Assembly (NCBI GenBank): GCA_022560025.1 | Contig: JAFISE010000013.1 | Coordinates: 124,001 to 188,000, forward strand | Reading direction: 5' to 3' | From: Stagonosporopsis chrysanthemi | Lineage: Eukaryota > Ascomycota > Dothideomycetes > Pleosporales > Didymellaceae | DNA length: 64,000 nucleotides | Part shown: positions 46,283-57,589 of the stretch, piece by piece | How the letters are laid out: each line of letters starts with the position of its first letter | Numbering within the stretch: the stretch's first letter is position 1 | The notes under the pieces: model-generated | The model's input: only the letters and a program-made list of their open reading frames with translations | Database searches by the model: none | Told to the model about the DNA's origin: nothing | Made by a program: the position numbers and the translations under genes

Positions 46283-49200
46283 GGTGCGGCATCCGCTTTG
46301 ACCAGCACGCATCCCGGCCAGTGGAGGCGCCTTGCCCGCATGAGGACGCAGTAATTTAGACGTTCGACGATCCACACCATCGATTCATCACCACATCCGC
46401 ATGACTGAGTCGAGCTAGTATTTTTGTTTCCTTCCCATTATTTCAGCGAGCATCATGTCTGGGAATATATCCTCTTGGTCAAAACAGGACGGACCGGCTA
46501 CACGGCGTTCAGGGGGGCATCGGTCAGTTGCCGATGCAAAATTGCAGCGTTTTCTTCTCCTCGTTCAGGCATTTCGGGCAGCCTCTTCGCCCATGTAGTC
46601 TACGCAAAAAGTTGCTGTGGCATGTTAGCATTCGTCCATGGGTACGCTCATGGAATCTCCAACTTCAGCTCTCTATAACGAACACTTCGTTGGACAAAGA
46701 AATGCCCTAATCCAAAACGTGACGTGCATCGGTATCCTCTAAAAGTCGCAGTTCGATGTGCTATTCTGCGACGCATCTCAGGTAATGGGATCACTGGTGT
46801 CCAAGTCACTATTCACTTTGTTTGGTATACAGGCACGGGCTCCTTTGGCTTCTTGTCAGTTGCAGTGCTTTTCCAACCCTGCAACTGGAAAGGAAGCCCA
46901 CGCCCAGGAGAGTCAAGAGTTGCGCACATCAACCCGGCGTTGCTTCCGACACGCCAGCAGCACGTCCTAATCCGTGCCCCATCTGGCGATCTACTCTATG
47001 TCAGCCAGGTCCCCCAAGTAATGCGTTGCTTGGCTGGCGACCCTTCCTACAAAGGCTCAACGATGCACAGACCACGAGCTTATAGCGCGAACGATTCCCG
47101 TGGCAGCGACTTCGTCGTGGTCTGATCCTTTCCGTCTCGCTCTGCGCTCCAGGCCATGTCGCGAGTGATTACGGCATGCCATCGACCCATGTGTGTCGCG
47201 CTACAGGCATCGTGAGGCCGATGCCTCCCGCCGAACCATTCAAACAGGGCAGGTGCGTGGATGTACCTAGGTACCCCTCGGCTCGCAATGGAGACTGAAC
47301 GAACCATCCGTCGGAGACCTGCTCCACTTTCGGCCGTTTGCTGGATTAATTCGAGGGCGGAAGATTACACATCAGATACGCGTCGAAAGCGCGCCACGCT
47401 GGAGTACGCCAAAAGCCATAGACTTCGCAACCACTGCCACAACCACCCGAGCTGTCCTGAAATCCGCATCAGCTGCAGGCCTACGAATCCATGGCCGACC
47501 TAACTTGCTGCCAAAGACGTGATCAGGGTTCCGATGGTGCTGACAGGTCGAGGTCTCGTCACGGACGGCCTACTACCGAAAGTCTCACACCAACACAGGT
47601 CCAGTTAAGCGGGCCTGCATCCTGTGGGCCCATCCACTTGTGGTTTGAGACTGGACCCGGCAGCGCCATCTTCTCATGCACTCTTGCATCGCCAGTCCCA
47701 TCAACCATCATCATGCGTTGCAGTGGTTCTAGCCCCAGCCCGCAGCATCCTCTCGGGCAGTCGAAAACTTGGAATTGCTGGCTGTGAGTCGCGAAAACGA
47801 GCCCTGACCCCGGATAGCGCGCAAGTAAAGGGAAAGAGACCCTTCACGTCCAAACTTTATGCCCGTCATTCCCGCTCCCGCAAGGTCAGCCATGAGCAGC
47901 GCACAGCTCGTGCACAAGCTTGTGCGCCAGGCCACCGCCGAACGCGGCGCAACGCCAGTCCCGATCCTGCTTGTCTCGTCATACTCCTCGGAGCAGCTCA
48001 TGTAAGTGCCTGTCACTGTGCGAACAACACTCGCAGGAAGGGTTGCAGGTAAAAATGCAATGCACAAGGCAACTCCAGCGTATGACAGCGAAGATCCAGT
48101 GTGCGATTAGGTCGCCCGAATCCCCGATGCAAATGACTGTTTGTTCCTGGCCGATCAAGCTCGCCCTCAGTGCTCGTGTGCATGCAAGCGTGCGCCACGA
48201 CACGGCTGCAGTCATCGCGATCACACGGCTCCTGTTGTTCCATATCAAATGAATAGCAGCGTAGCGTGCAGCAGTCTTTGCACATTGCAGAAGACCCGCA
48301 GTCTCCGCAAATTCTCTCACTTGCGTCTTAAAAATCTTGATGCTCCTCCTTTGTCGCTTGAAAGTACTGCGAATGGGTGCCATCCAGCTGGGCCCAGAAT
48401 TTCGAATTACTTTCGGCCGTGGCCTGATGCACGAGCGTCCTGCCTGCCGACTCCTCTCACCGTTCAGCAAAACCGTCGAAATGAGAGTTTTCTCCATTTT
48501 ACGATTGGCCAGGCAACTTCGCACGATGCAATTGGAATGAAGTTGCGGGATCTATTCATCCGGCAAAGGAAGATCCATTCCTCATCCTACAATGCGATAG
48601 CGAAATCCTGGCGAGGGCCTTCGTTACGGTTTTGCCGATATCTACCTTCTTCATTGTGTTGTCGAGCTCATCATTGCAAACAGGTCAGGTACCCGCACCC
48701 TACCCTTCGATCCCTTGGTCGTCGCCACAGCTTACTTATCCCAACCTTCTCATCGTTCCATGATCACGTCGCTCCCAGCTGATGCAGGGTTGCGGCGTCA
48801 TTTCAGGCGAATTCCGAATGCCAAGCACAATTCAAGGGCGATCTGTGGATCCAAGAAACATCTGGGGCGGCGCAGGTCGATGACTTTCCGCCCGTCAATT
48901 CCGAACTGCGCAGAGTCAAGACTGGCAAAGCGTCTCGGAACCCATGTCACATGATGATGTGACCGATTGAAGCAATGTTTGTGGACCCTACGTGCCTTCA
49001 ACAGCAAACTTTGAACAAAGTTGGGTGACAAGTGTGTCTGTCAAATCGCAGGCCGTTAACCTCGGGTGCACCCTTCGGTAGCGTTCCGTGCCGGTCGACT
49101 GTGCGACCCGAAGATCTGAGTGCTCAGCACGAGCTTTCTGTCGACCTGAGTCAGGAGGACCCTGGGGGCAAAAGATTGAACGACAAGTGATCGTCGCAGA

Positions 49201-51430
49201 TAGAGCAATGCGCGACTCAACATGACACGTGAATGCTGAAGATGCGCGTGCTTGAGGCTCTCCGTGATGCTGAAAGTAGTAGACCGACCTCGGCCAAGCA
49301 GCTCGCTACATTTTGGGAAGGTGTGTCGGTGCATGCGGTGGAGGCCACGCTATGCAAGCTAACTGAATGTGTGGGATCGCTGTTGACACATGTGCCGTCT
49401 TCCATATGTCAGGCCAGATATAATGTTACACGTTAATGTTGTCTCGGGTTGTTGGCTATGGGTTCTGGAAAATACAAGCTCCCGATAAAGTCCGAGCTAT
49501 GTATGGGTCGCCTAATCAAGGTAACACGAATTCATCTTCCTGGCTCGCACTCAATCCACATAATTAGTGCGAGAGGCACGACCTAAACCCAACACCACCC
49601 CACAGCGCCAATGATGAAGTGCGGGTGCATACAAGCGTCACAACACTGTCGGTTAATCAAAGCGAATGATTGATCTCACTCACGATCGTTGACGTTTTTG
49701 AGGGCCCGCTGAACCAAGATCTTGACACCCTTCACGACCACACAAAGCAGCCGGACCTCGGCGAAGAACACCGGGCGAGCCGCAACTGAAGATTACTATG
49801 TACACTCCACATCACAAGCCACACAACGCCCTAAAATGACATGCAGCTCGCTGTTGCTTGAATCCTTGCATTGGGCGCTTTACACCAGGGTGTTTCCCTA
49901 CTTGCTCCATTCCCATAGGCGCAACTTCCTTGCTCTCGTGTGCGAACTTGGTAACCCCACCATTCATTGGATATCAGGGCCGACTAACACAGCACTCATG
50001 CCGTTATTCGATACGCTCTGATCCATGGCTTCGACATCCGGACGAGTCGTACAACTGCTGGCTTGGATCCGGCATTTGCAAATCTCATGAGGAAGCATCT
50101 GGACAACTGGATCTTACCTACATCCCGATGCTGGCGCTCACGATAAGGCAAGCACTGTGGATCTTACGCCACGTAGCGCAAGATGGCGCGGTGGAGAGAC
50201 CTTAGTCATAGCGCCTGTGCTTTCCTACATACCAATATGGTCGACAATGGCAAACTAACAAAGACCGGTCTGCCACTAGAGTAGATTAAGACGGGTTGCC
50301 CCTGTTGCGCATTCCAGTTGAGCGATGGCTAGCGACAGTCGTTAGCTGTAAACTGTGGCTGACAAGCGATCTGACCGTGGCCATCTCATCAACTCCACAC
50401 CAGTTTGCAGAGACTTTCCTCGTCTGTATGTTGCCGATGTTTCACCCCAGGTCTCCACATATCTCGTGAGATTCATCCAGACACCCACTTGTGGTGCCGC
50501 AACCACGTGATGCTGCGTCTGTTGAGTTGCTATCATAGCATACTTCGGCTTGATTGTTTGCGCCAATCATCCTATCTCGGACCCTGCGAGGTGGCATGCA
50601 GGCCATGGCAAGGGCCAAGGTTCCTGGGCTTCTCCACCTTGACGATGACTATTGTAGCTTTGGATTTTGAGTTTGAAGGCCGCATCTGACATGTGCAACG
50701 AACACATGTGCCATGGCAGACCCTGGGGTGAGATTGAGTTCAGGAAGGCTTGTTTCGAGCTATAAGGTTAGCGAAGCCGTAGTCGATGGGTCCAGGGAGC
50801 GACTTCTCCATAGGCAAAGGGAGTGTTGCATGAAGTTATGGACGCGATATGAGCAAGGCACACTCTAAGCCTCGGTGTGGAAGAAACACGCACGGCGGTA
50901 GTGGCTGTACTTTCACATGCATCATTTGCCTACATATGATGATGGCTTATACTGATCGCCCTATACAGCGCGGCCTCCAATTTGCATCAACATGTTCTTG
51001 AAAACACTCGATATGCTCGGATCGTAATTCAAAAGACGATGGCTCACATCGAGGATGCTAAAGCTTAATGCTGATTCTCTGGCCAATTATCCGATGAATT
51101 TCCCGGATATTGATACATAGTGCCTTCCGTCAAGCAAAGGCACGTGAAAAACACAACTATCGAAAGAGCGTTGTGGTACACATCAGCCTTCAGATTTGAC
51201 ATCTCCACCACGTTGGCACATTGAAGATCATTGTATTCCATTTGTGTTCTACTGCGACAAATACGTCAGGTAACCTTCACTCGGGCCTCTTTACCCCGCA
51301 AACCGAAGCAACCCAGCTCCCCGCATCGCGAGAAATACCCCAAAATTGCTACACCATCAACCAGCCTGAAGCAGATATTCCGAAATCCTGAGTGTTAAGT
51401 CCACGCGGGATTGTACGATTATCAAGCACA
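46283..51430. other. Five-kilobase sparse stretch
   Basis: No gene with a recognisable domain. Frames are short and of mixed composition. Two small possible exons on the plus strand stand out by codon pattern and are treated separately (47892-48003, and 48806-48961 in the findings). As in the 7-kb stretch upstream of the GT2 gene, there are no transposon motifs and no strong AT bias. Confidence 0.45.
47892..48003 (+). CDS. Possible small gene or first exon, 37 codons
   Basis: ATG at 47892 opens MSSAQLVHKLVRQATAERGA, continuing TPVPILLVSSYSSEQLM and then TAA. Codon third positions are almost all C or G, unlike the surrounding DNA, and a consensus donor (gtaagt) overlaps the stop at 48002, so this may be exon 1 of a spliced gene. 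A candidate acceptor at 48036 would leave an intron of only 35 bp, shorter than any other in the window. I cannot place further exons with confidence. No family recognised. Confidence 0.3.
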
Positions 51431-52623
51431 ATGCCTCCCACCCGTATCCTTGACTCGCACATCCACCTCTGGCCCGCAACAGCCACAACCTCCAAAGACC
51501 ATGGCTGGATGACAGATCCTACGCATTTCCTTGCCAAGCGCCACGGAATCTCAGACTACAAATTAGTCACTCAGTCTTTTCCCGCAGGCTCTGCGCTGGA
51601 CGGTTTCATATATGTGGAAACAGATCGGTATCTGCCCTCGAAAACACCGGACGTTGGCTCCAATGCGAGCAAAGAGGAGGTTGAACAGGCACTAAGAGAT
51701 TGGGCACGTGCACCACTTCAGGAGATGGGGTTTTTAAGGCGCGTGGTTGAGGAGCAGGCGCAGGAGGGCGATGGGGTTGGAAAGGGTGAGGGGGATTTGA
51801 TGAAGGGCGCTGTTGTGTGGGCGCCTTTCAACCTCTCCCATTCACTTTTCAACACATATCTTGATCTTGCAGAAGCAGTTGCGGGGCCTAAGTTGTGGGA
51901 GAAGGTCGTGGGATTCAGATTCCTGTTACAAGGCAAAGAAGACGGTGAGGTGACAAGGCTCGTTGGAAATAACGACTGGATTGAGAACATCGTCAGCCTA
52001 GGCAAAGGGAGAGGAGGGAAGGCATGGGCATTCGACGTTGGTGTGGATATCCATCGGGATGGGACAGAGCCCTTGGGTGTGGTGGGCGAGATGATTCAAA
52101 GGGTGAGGCAGCGAGAGGCGCAGATTGGGAGTGGAAGTCAGCATGTGCGATTCGTCTTGAGTAAGTCATACGCAGCTCGGACAAGTGATATTAAAGACGG
52201 ATCGAAGGGCTAACATAGCGTGTAGACCATCTTTGCAAACACGCCCTTACAGCCGACTCGCCAACGGAACCTGACAAAGTTTGGCTGGACGCTGTCTCGA
52301 AAGCTGGATCTGATGATAATGTGTTCATGAAGCTATCCGGCGCCTTCAATGAGTTCGATAACGGAACACCATCGTCCGCCTCAGATATCGTCACATCGTT
52401 GAGTTCAATCGTGCCAAAGATCTTCGACGTCTTTGGAGACAGGGTTATGTTTGGATCCGACTGGCCAGTTTGCAATGTTGGTGGTCCGGCTGGCGAAAAG
52501 GGGAACTGGGGGCTTTGGGTAGAAAGCGTGGAGCTACTGCTGAAAGGAGTCAAGATTGCGGGCGCAGGCGCTGAGTCGGTTTGGTGGAAAGCAAGCAGTA
52601 AGGCGTATGATGTCCAACTGTAG
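51431..52623 (+). CDS. Amidohydrolase-2 family lactonase, probably L-rhamnono-gamma-lactonase
   Basis: Exons 51431-52160 and 52226-52623 (65-bp intron, gtaagt...gtgtag) give 375 residues of a metal-dependent TIM-barrel hydrolase. The HxH metal site is in ILDSHIHLWPA (His10, His12) and the catalytic Asp in VMFGSDWPVCN near the C-terminus. The start ATG at 51431 places the HxH strand at residue 6, as usual. In the fungal oxidative route, L-rhamnose is oxidised to L-rhamnono-1,4-lactone, which a lactonase of this family opens. The assignment is strengthened by the neighbour: the gene converges with a dehydrogenase that resembles L-rhamnose-1-dehydrogenase, 193 bp apart. A different sugar lactone remains possible. 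Cytosolic, no signal peptide. Complete. Confidence 0.78.
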
Positions 52624-52816
52624 GTTGCAGTACATGCTTGATACTACATTGTAAATTAAGAACGATGAGGGGCTTACACAGCTGTCGAGTATCGCAAAAC
52701 GTAGTGGTAGCATGTGAAGCGTTTCCATTGAACATTCAGCAACTTTGAATCGTATCGTTAAGAGGGTTCCAAGATCGTGATTCGTTGCTTGCATTCAAGA
52801 GACAGTGTGAAGCTGA

Positions 52817-53658
52817 TCATTGCAGGTTTACGAATAGACCACCATCGACCAACAGCTGAGCGCCTGTGACATAGCTGCTCAGATCGCTGCCCAAAAAGAT
52901 CGCTGGTCCGGCCAGATCAGCTGGCACACCAGTCCTGCCCAGAGGTATCCTGCCCTCCATGTACTTTCGCTTCTCATCGTCCTCAAGGTCCTTTTCGTTC
53001 AATTGTGTCTTAATAGTGCCTGGTAGAAGAGCATTACACCTGATGTTGTATTTCCCCAGAGCACATGCCGACGACTGGATCAGAGACAACACACCAGCCT
53101 TGGTGGGTGTGTAGTGGCCTTGTTGTGCGCCGCCAACAAGCGCAGAGATGGAGGAAATGCCAATGATTGACCCGCCTGGAGGCGATTGTGTGGACAGCTG
53201 TTTCGCAGCTGCGTGGATGGTGTTGAATGCACCTGTCAGGTTGACGTTTACGGTCGTGCTCCAGAGCTCTGGAGAGATACTGCAGCGAATCATTTAGCTT
53301 CTCAAATCTGAAAGAAACCACATTGACGAGTGTGTACGTACTCTAGAAACTCCTTGAACTCGCAGATGCCGGCATTGCTCACGACAACGTCCAGACGGCC
53401 CCACTTCTCCACAACAGCAGCAACGAGTTTCTTGCCAGTCTCTGGGTTACTGACATCGCCAGGGACCTCGATCAGCCTGGCCCCACCCTCTGAAGCCTCC
53501 TTTACTAGCGACTGAAATTGCTCAGAGGACTTTGGGTCGCCCAGGTGATTGACAGCCACGTTCGCGCCCTGTGAAAGATAGCCTAGGACAATCGCACGTC
53601 CAATGCCCGTGACGCCGCCTGTGATGGCCATGGACTTGCCTGCAAGAAGCTGTGCCAT
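52817..53658 (-). CDS. Short-chain dehydrogenase, probably L-rhamnose-1-dehydrogenase
   Basis: Exons 53658-53342 and 53279-52817 around a 62-bp intron (gtacgt...ctgcag) give 259 residues, the size of fungal L-rhamnose-1-dehydrogenases. Cofactor motif ITGGVTGIGRAI begins at about residue 12, followed by VAVNHLGD, whose lack of an acidic residue after the second strand suits NADP or dual use. Then come SNAG, the Ser in GISSISAL, and Tyr and Lys in YTPTK. The C-terminal block is LGSDLSSYVTGAQLLVDGG, typical of glucose/rhamnose dehydrogenase-type SDRs. It oxidises the sugar at C1 to the lactone that the adjacent hydrolase would open. The pairing is my main reason for choosing rhamnose over a general 3-oxoacyl reductase-like role. 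Confidence 0.78.
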
Positions 53659-54037
53659 TTCGTCTCAAACGCTGACCGTGGATTCGTTGTAGTGTGCAGC
53701 AGGGTAGTTGTGCACTGGAAGGTGGATTTCAAGGAGACACTCGCAGCACGTGGTGACACTTTGAGCGAGAGAGGGAGCAAAGAAGGAATCTACAATCTAG
53801 AAGCGCCATAATAATATATGCTGGACTCCGGAACAGATTTCGGTAGACGCGAATGTTCGAACGACCGTGTGGGGGAGGTAACGGGTCATCAAAGGCCGAG
53901 GGCAGGCGCGACCGAGGCGAGACACAATGCCAAGACTACGCCAGTAGGGCGGACGGGTCATCAACTCACGCAAGAACGCGTCACAAACCAATCGCGCAAT
54001 TCTGTCCGTCAACCAATGTCGTTGATACTGACTCGAG
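53659..54037. promoter_or_regulatory. Divergent promoter region, 379 bp
   Basis: Separates the dehydrogenase (minus) from the Clr5-domain gene (plus). On the minus strand an ATATTATTATGG stretch near 53808-53819 is a weak TATA-like element about 150 bp before the dehydrogenase ATG. No further motif recognised. Confidence 0.35.
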
Positions 54038-56113
54038 ATGGTGTACAACTGGGATGACAAGGAGGCTGAGTGCTACCGACTGTATGTGGAGGAGAAAAAG
54101 AGCTTAGACGAGGTTATCTCATATTGGGCGACCAAAGGCTTCACACCGAGGTATTACAGACCACCGTACAACGGCCGCCCAACCTTCCTGAGGCTGACTG
54201 CGTCATTTAGTAAACGCGTTTTCCAGACACAATTCAAACGATGGGACTTTCCCGGCAAGCAAAACCCAGCACACAAAAACCCAGCACTTGTCGCACGACT
54301 ACAGCAGCTATGGGAACAGAACTACTCGCAGAAGGAGATGGTCGACACCCTCCAGGGCGAAGGCTACCAAATCAGTGACCGGGAATTGATCAGACTGCGC
54401 CTGAGGCTCAAGCTGCTGCTGCGAGAGAGCGTACCTAGGCTGAAAAGGAAGCAGAGCAGGGAAGGCGGTATACAAAAGCGGTCCAAAAAGAAGGCGAAAG
54501 CAAAAACACTGCCTGGGAGAGGTCTGATTAACCAGCTTGGCAATGCTATACTGGCCGAGGGGTCTGAGAGCTCAGAGAGCTCAGAGGAGGAGGCAGAGGA
54601 GACTGCTTTTATGACAGTGGGGAGCGAACATGCAGAAGATGTGCGACCGAACCAGCCCGAGCTCGAAACTCCCACACTTGACCACGAAGAGATGCTACGA
54701 AGACAGCTACGTCAAGAACATCTGCAGCAAGAGAGCGACGAGAAGTGGCGGACGCGAAAACGGCGACGACGCACACGAGGTTGGGCAGGTCTGCCTGCAG
54801 ACAACCCAGGCGAACCACCGCGATTCCCCTCCGAGACTACGATCGATGAAGCAAAGGCATATCTTGGGTTGGACAACGACATGTATCGCAGGATTCGCGA
54901 GCGGTTTCAAGAGATCTGTGAAGCCGAAGGCGTGCTAAAGAAGACGGTAGCCGGGCCGGAGAAGTGGGCGCAATTGGTGCAGCGGCTCATACAGGAGGAT
55001 GCACATTTAGTGTCTGTGTTCCGAGAAGAGCCTGAGGTGCTTCAGAATGACGATGCGCTGTTTCGACCGAAAGGGCAGAGAGCGCTCTCGATTGATGTTA
55101 TATGTATGGATGTCACAAAGCGTTTGCGTACGATGGAAACCAGAATGACTCTTGCTGATGCGAAAAACACCCTCGGTCTCAACCCAGAACAGACACGGCA
55201 CGTCAGAAACGTCTATATTGCGAAGTTACGGTCTGCTCACTTCACAAACAAACACGAGGCTGGCGAAGAGCAGTGGGCACAGCTCAAGATAGCCTGGATC
55301 AACGAATCTGAGCACCTCACTAGAGCTCTTGCACACGGCGAGGCTGACCCGGCCTATGCACGAAAGTTGCGGGCTATAGAAGTGCTAGCGAGAGATGTAA
55401 TGAAGCGGCAACGGCAGGAGAAATTGGCGCAAGATCCGACGAAGAAGAAGCAAATCCATCAAGGCCCTGGTCCTGGACCCGCCCCACCAACAGTCGCACC
55501 TCAGCTAGAAAGGCGCCGACAAAGTACTGGGTTGGAGTACGATGCATTGACACGAACGAGCCATACCGCTCCTTCAGCATTGTCTCCCTCGAGCGACTTG
55601 CAAATCGACCCTTCATTGCTGCTAGCTGCGAGCGATGCCGCCATACTCCCAGGTCTAGCATATCATCAGCCTGAGCATCACTACCAATCGCACCACGAAC
55701 ACGCACACATTCCACAACCGATTTCTGGGTCCCATCATGCGCCGGCCCATCACTACGGTCAGAATTACTACCCGGCAGCCACGTCCCAGCACTCTCAGCC
55801 CATGCCCATTTATTTCCGTCTAAACCACCTATCTGCTACACCGTTCCCCTCCAAGACCGTCTGGCTGTCTATATTGCACACATACTCAGTCAACGAGATC
55901 ACCAATCTGGCCATGCGTGAACATCCAGGCACCGTCGTGCTGAAGGTGGAGGGGCTAATTGTGTACAGACAGGATCAGGGCAATCGAGAAGTTGTAGTTG
56001 AAGTCAGCGATGACGAAGAGCTTGCTGCATATCTGGGTCATGTCAAAAGTACAGGGCAAGGGAAAACAACCTTTGTGGTTCTGCTAGGAACGGGGAGCGG
56101 GAGCTATGCTTAG
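54038..56113 (+). CDS. Clr5-domain protein with tandem internal repeat
   Basis: The frame is open from ATG 54038 to TAG, but the Clr5 domain (a fungal N-terminal module named from the S. pombe silencing protein Clr5) only reads properly if a 60-bp intron, 54151-54210 (gtatta...cgtcatttag), is removed. KGFTP then joins SKRVFQTQFKRWDFP, as in other members. Spliced length is 671 residues. A basic patch (about 125-150) suggests nuclear location, followed by acidic Ser/Glu runs. Two related helical segments come next: 54839-55128 (TIDEAKAYLGL ... EKWAQLVQRLI ... IDVICMDVTKRLR) and 55145-55414 (MTLADAKNTLGL ... EQWAQLKIAWI ... IEVLARDVMKRQR). A His/Pro/Gln-rich linker leads to a folded C-terminus (from about 55815). 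Probably a chromatin or DNA-binding protein; targets unknown. Confidence 0.82.
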   Translation: MVYNWDDKEAECYRLYVEEKKSLDEVISYWATKGFTPRYYRPPYNGRPTFLRLTASFSKRVFQTQFKRWDFPGKQNPAHKNPALVARLQQLWEQNYSQKEMVDTLQGEGYQISDRELIRLRLRLKLLLRESVPRLKRKQSREGGIQKRSKKKAKAKTLPGRGLINQLGNAILAEGSESSESSEEEAEETAFMTVGSEHAEDVRPNQPELETPTLDHEEMLRRQLRQEHLQQESDEKWRTRKRRRRTRGWAGLPADNPGEPPRFPSETTIDEAKAYLGLDNDMYRRIRERFQEICEAEGVLKKTVAGPEKWAQLVQRLIQEDAHLVSVFREEPEVLQNDDALFRPKGQRALSIDVICMDVTKRLRTMETRMTLADAKNTLGLNPEQTRHVRNVYIAKLRSAHFTNKHEAGEEQWAQLKIAWINESEHLTRALAHGEADPAYARKLRAIEVLARDVMKRQRQEKLAQDPTKKKQIHQGPGPGPAPPTVAPQLERRRQSTGLEYDALTRTSHTAPSALSPSSDLQIDPSLLLAASDAAILPGLAYHQPEHHYQSHHEHAHIPQPISGSHHAPAHHYGQNYYPAATSQHSQPMPIYFRLNHLSATPFPSKTVWLSILHTYSVNEITNLAMREHPGTVVLKVEGLIVYRQDQGNREVVVEVSDDEELAAYLGHVKSTGQGKTTFVVLLGTGSGSYA

Positions 56114-56566
56114 CTGATAGTACCATAACTAATATCAAGATGGCTGCAAAAGTGGCATCGTGCAACTTCACAGTGCCATGTCCCCATCTGCTGTCCATTC
56201 TTAGAGCTTAAGCACCAAGTTCCGATGAGCACGGCTGCCGAACACGCCCGCTGTGTTTTCGATGTTCACAGAACCCAGGATGCCCAAAGGGTCTCCACAG
56301 CCTAGGGAATAAGACCCCAAGGGTCTCCGCCTCTCACAGTAACATGGTACGTATCCCATCGATAAGGAGACCCTACCCAGTCTGAAGAATCTATAATAAT
56401 AATCGAGGTAGGTTCGCTTGTCAACAGCGTCCCTGTGCCCGATGCAGTCGCTCTTACCTGCCTTTGCTATCTCAGAATGCCAACATCAAAAACGCGATCA
56501 GAACTCTGACACACGCATCCGACTTTTTCTTACCAGATAACCTGTTGTTACACCACATTTCCGAAG
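56114..56566. other. Intergenic, 453 bp
   Basis: Contains repeated cccaaagggtctcc/cccaagggtctccgc phrases (56281-56330), a near-direct repeat, and an AT-rich ataataataatcgagg segment. No gene seen. Confidence 0.4.
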
Positions 56567-57589
56567 ATGCCGAGAAAACGACGAGCTGACGATGTCCCGC
56601 GCGTCTATTATTTCAGAGCACGCCTACTTCACCACTTGCGACAGATCTGCCCGGAGGAGTTGGCTCACTTTCCGCACGCTTCGACTTTCACAATTTGGAG
56701 AAGCGTTGGCGATGACCCCAATGCTCCCTCTCAAGAATACAGGTCCCTCGAGATTGGTCAGGTTTGGCCTAGAAGCGCGGCTCAGGAGGCTGAAGGAACG
56801 CCTCCGTCGCGACTGTTCGTCCTTGATAAGGGCGCATACGATAGCCGATTGCCCGATCTTGTTCCTTACACCGAGCACGGAGACAGCCAGCGATTCATCG
56901 TGGAGGCCAACGGTTTTACGCCAACTGGGATTTTCGAACACTTCCGCCAGGTATCCGGAAACCGGATCATCAACCCAAAACTTGATGATTCGATGATCAT
57001 AAGCCTGATACAATTCATCTTCATGCTTCGAGATGTGAGGCGGTACTATGCCTACACGGGACCTAACGATGCTGACGTCCGCGTCCACCTCGCTCCCCTT
57101 GTTGATGCGTTACGCGCCGCCACGTACTCGTCAAGACTTGCTACGCGCACGCTGCAACCACCGTGGATTGGCTCAGCAGGACAAGATATGTCAAACCCGT
57201 ATGGAAAGGTGAATCAGCTACCAGGAGCGATGGGCCCTCCACAAGGAACGATGCGCCCTCCGCAAGGAACGATGGACCCGAGGCTCGCAGCGAAGTCGCA
57301 CGGCTTGCCCAGTACAAACGGAAGGACTACCCACAGCACCTTCACCAGTACCAACGAGCAAGACGAGCAAGAACAGAACGACAGCACCATCAACAGAACC
57401 AAGATGAATGCCTACCGCCTTCACCTGCTTCCCCCTCACGGTGTCATGACTAGTGAAGCCTTCGGCAACGGCACTTTGATCGAGACTGCTATGACTGAGC
57501 AATCTACATCCGAAGAGTATACGCCTGTTGGAACTGTGCATGGCTCAAGCACTTCGCCGCCTAGTGATGATGACGATGAAAGTCTTTAG
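56567..57589 (+). CDS. Unknown protein, 340 residues
   Basis: A single long frame from ATG 56567 (ccgaagATGCCGAGAAAACG) to TAG. The first 200 residues look folded, mixed helix and strand, with LFVLDKGAYDSRLPDLVPY, RFIVEANGFTPTGIFEHFRQ and DDSMIISLIQFIFMLRDVRR. A low-complexity part follows with repeated GPPQGTM/RPPQGTM units near 57227-57275, a Gln/Asn/Thr-rich linker and an acidic end (PPSDDDDESL). No signal peptide or membrane helix. I do not recognise a family; the length of the frame and the ordered composition make it likely real. Intronless. Confidence 0.65.
   Translation: MPRKRRADDVPRVYYFRARLLHHLRQICPEELAHFPHASTFTIWRSVGDDPNAPSQEYRSLEIGQVWPRSAAQEAEGTPPSRLFVLDKGAYDSRLPDLVPYTEHGDSQRFIVEANGFTPTGIFEHFRQVSGNRIINPKLDDSMIISLIQFIFMLRDVRRYYAYTGPNDADVRVHLAPLVDALRAATYSSRLATRTLQPPWIGSAGQDMSNPYGKVNQLPGAMGPPQGTMRPPQGTMDPRLAAKSHGLPSTNGRTTHSTFTSTNEQDEQEQNDSTINRTKMNAYRLHLLPPHGVMTSEAFGNGTLIETAMTEQSTSEEYTPVGTVHGSSTSPPSDDDDESL

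Noticed and set aside
48141..48782. 213-codon plus-strand frame
   Set aside because: Long, but codon use and residue makeup look random; no start context and no domain. Kept only the exon-like islands as a weak finding.
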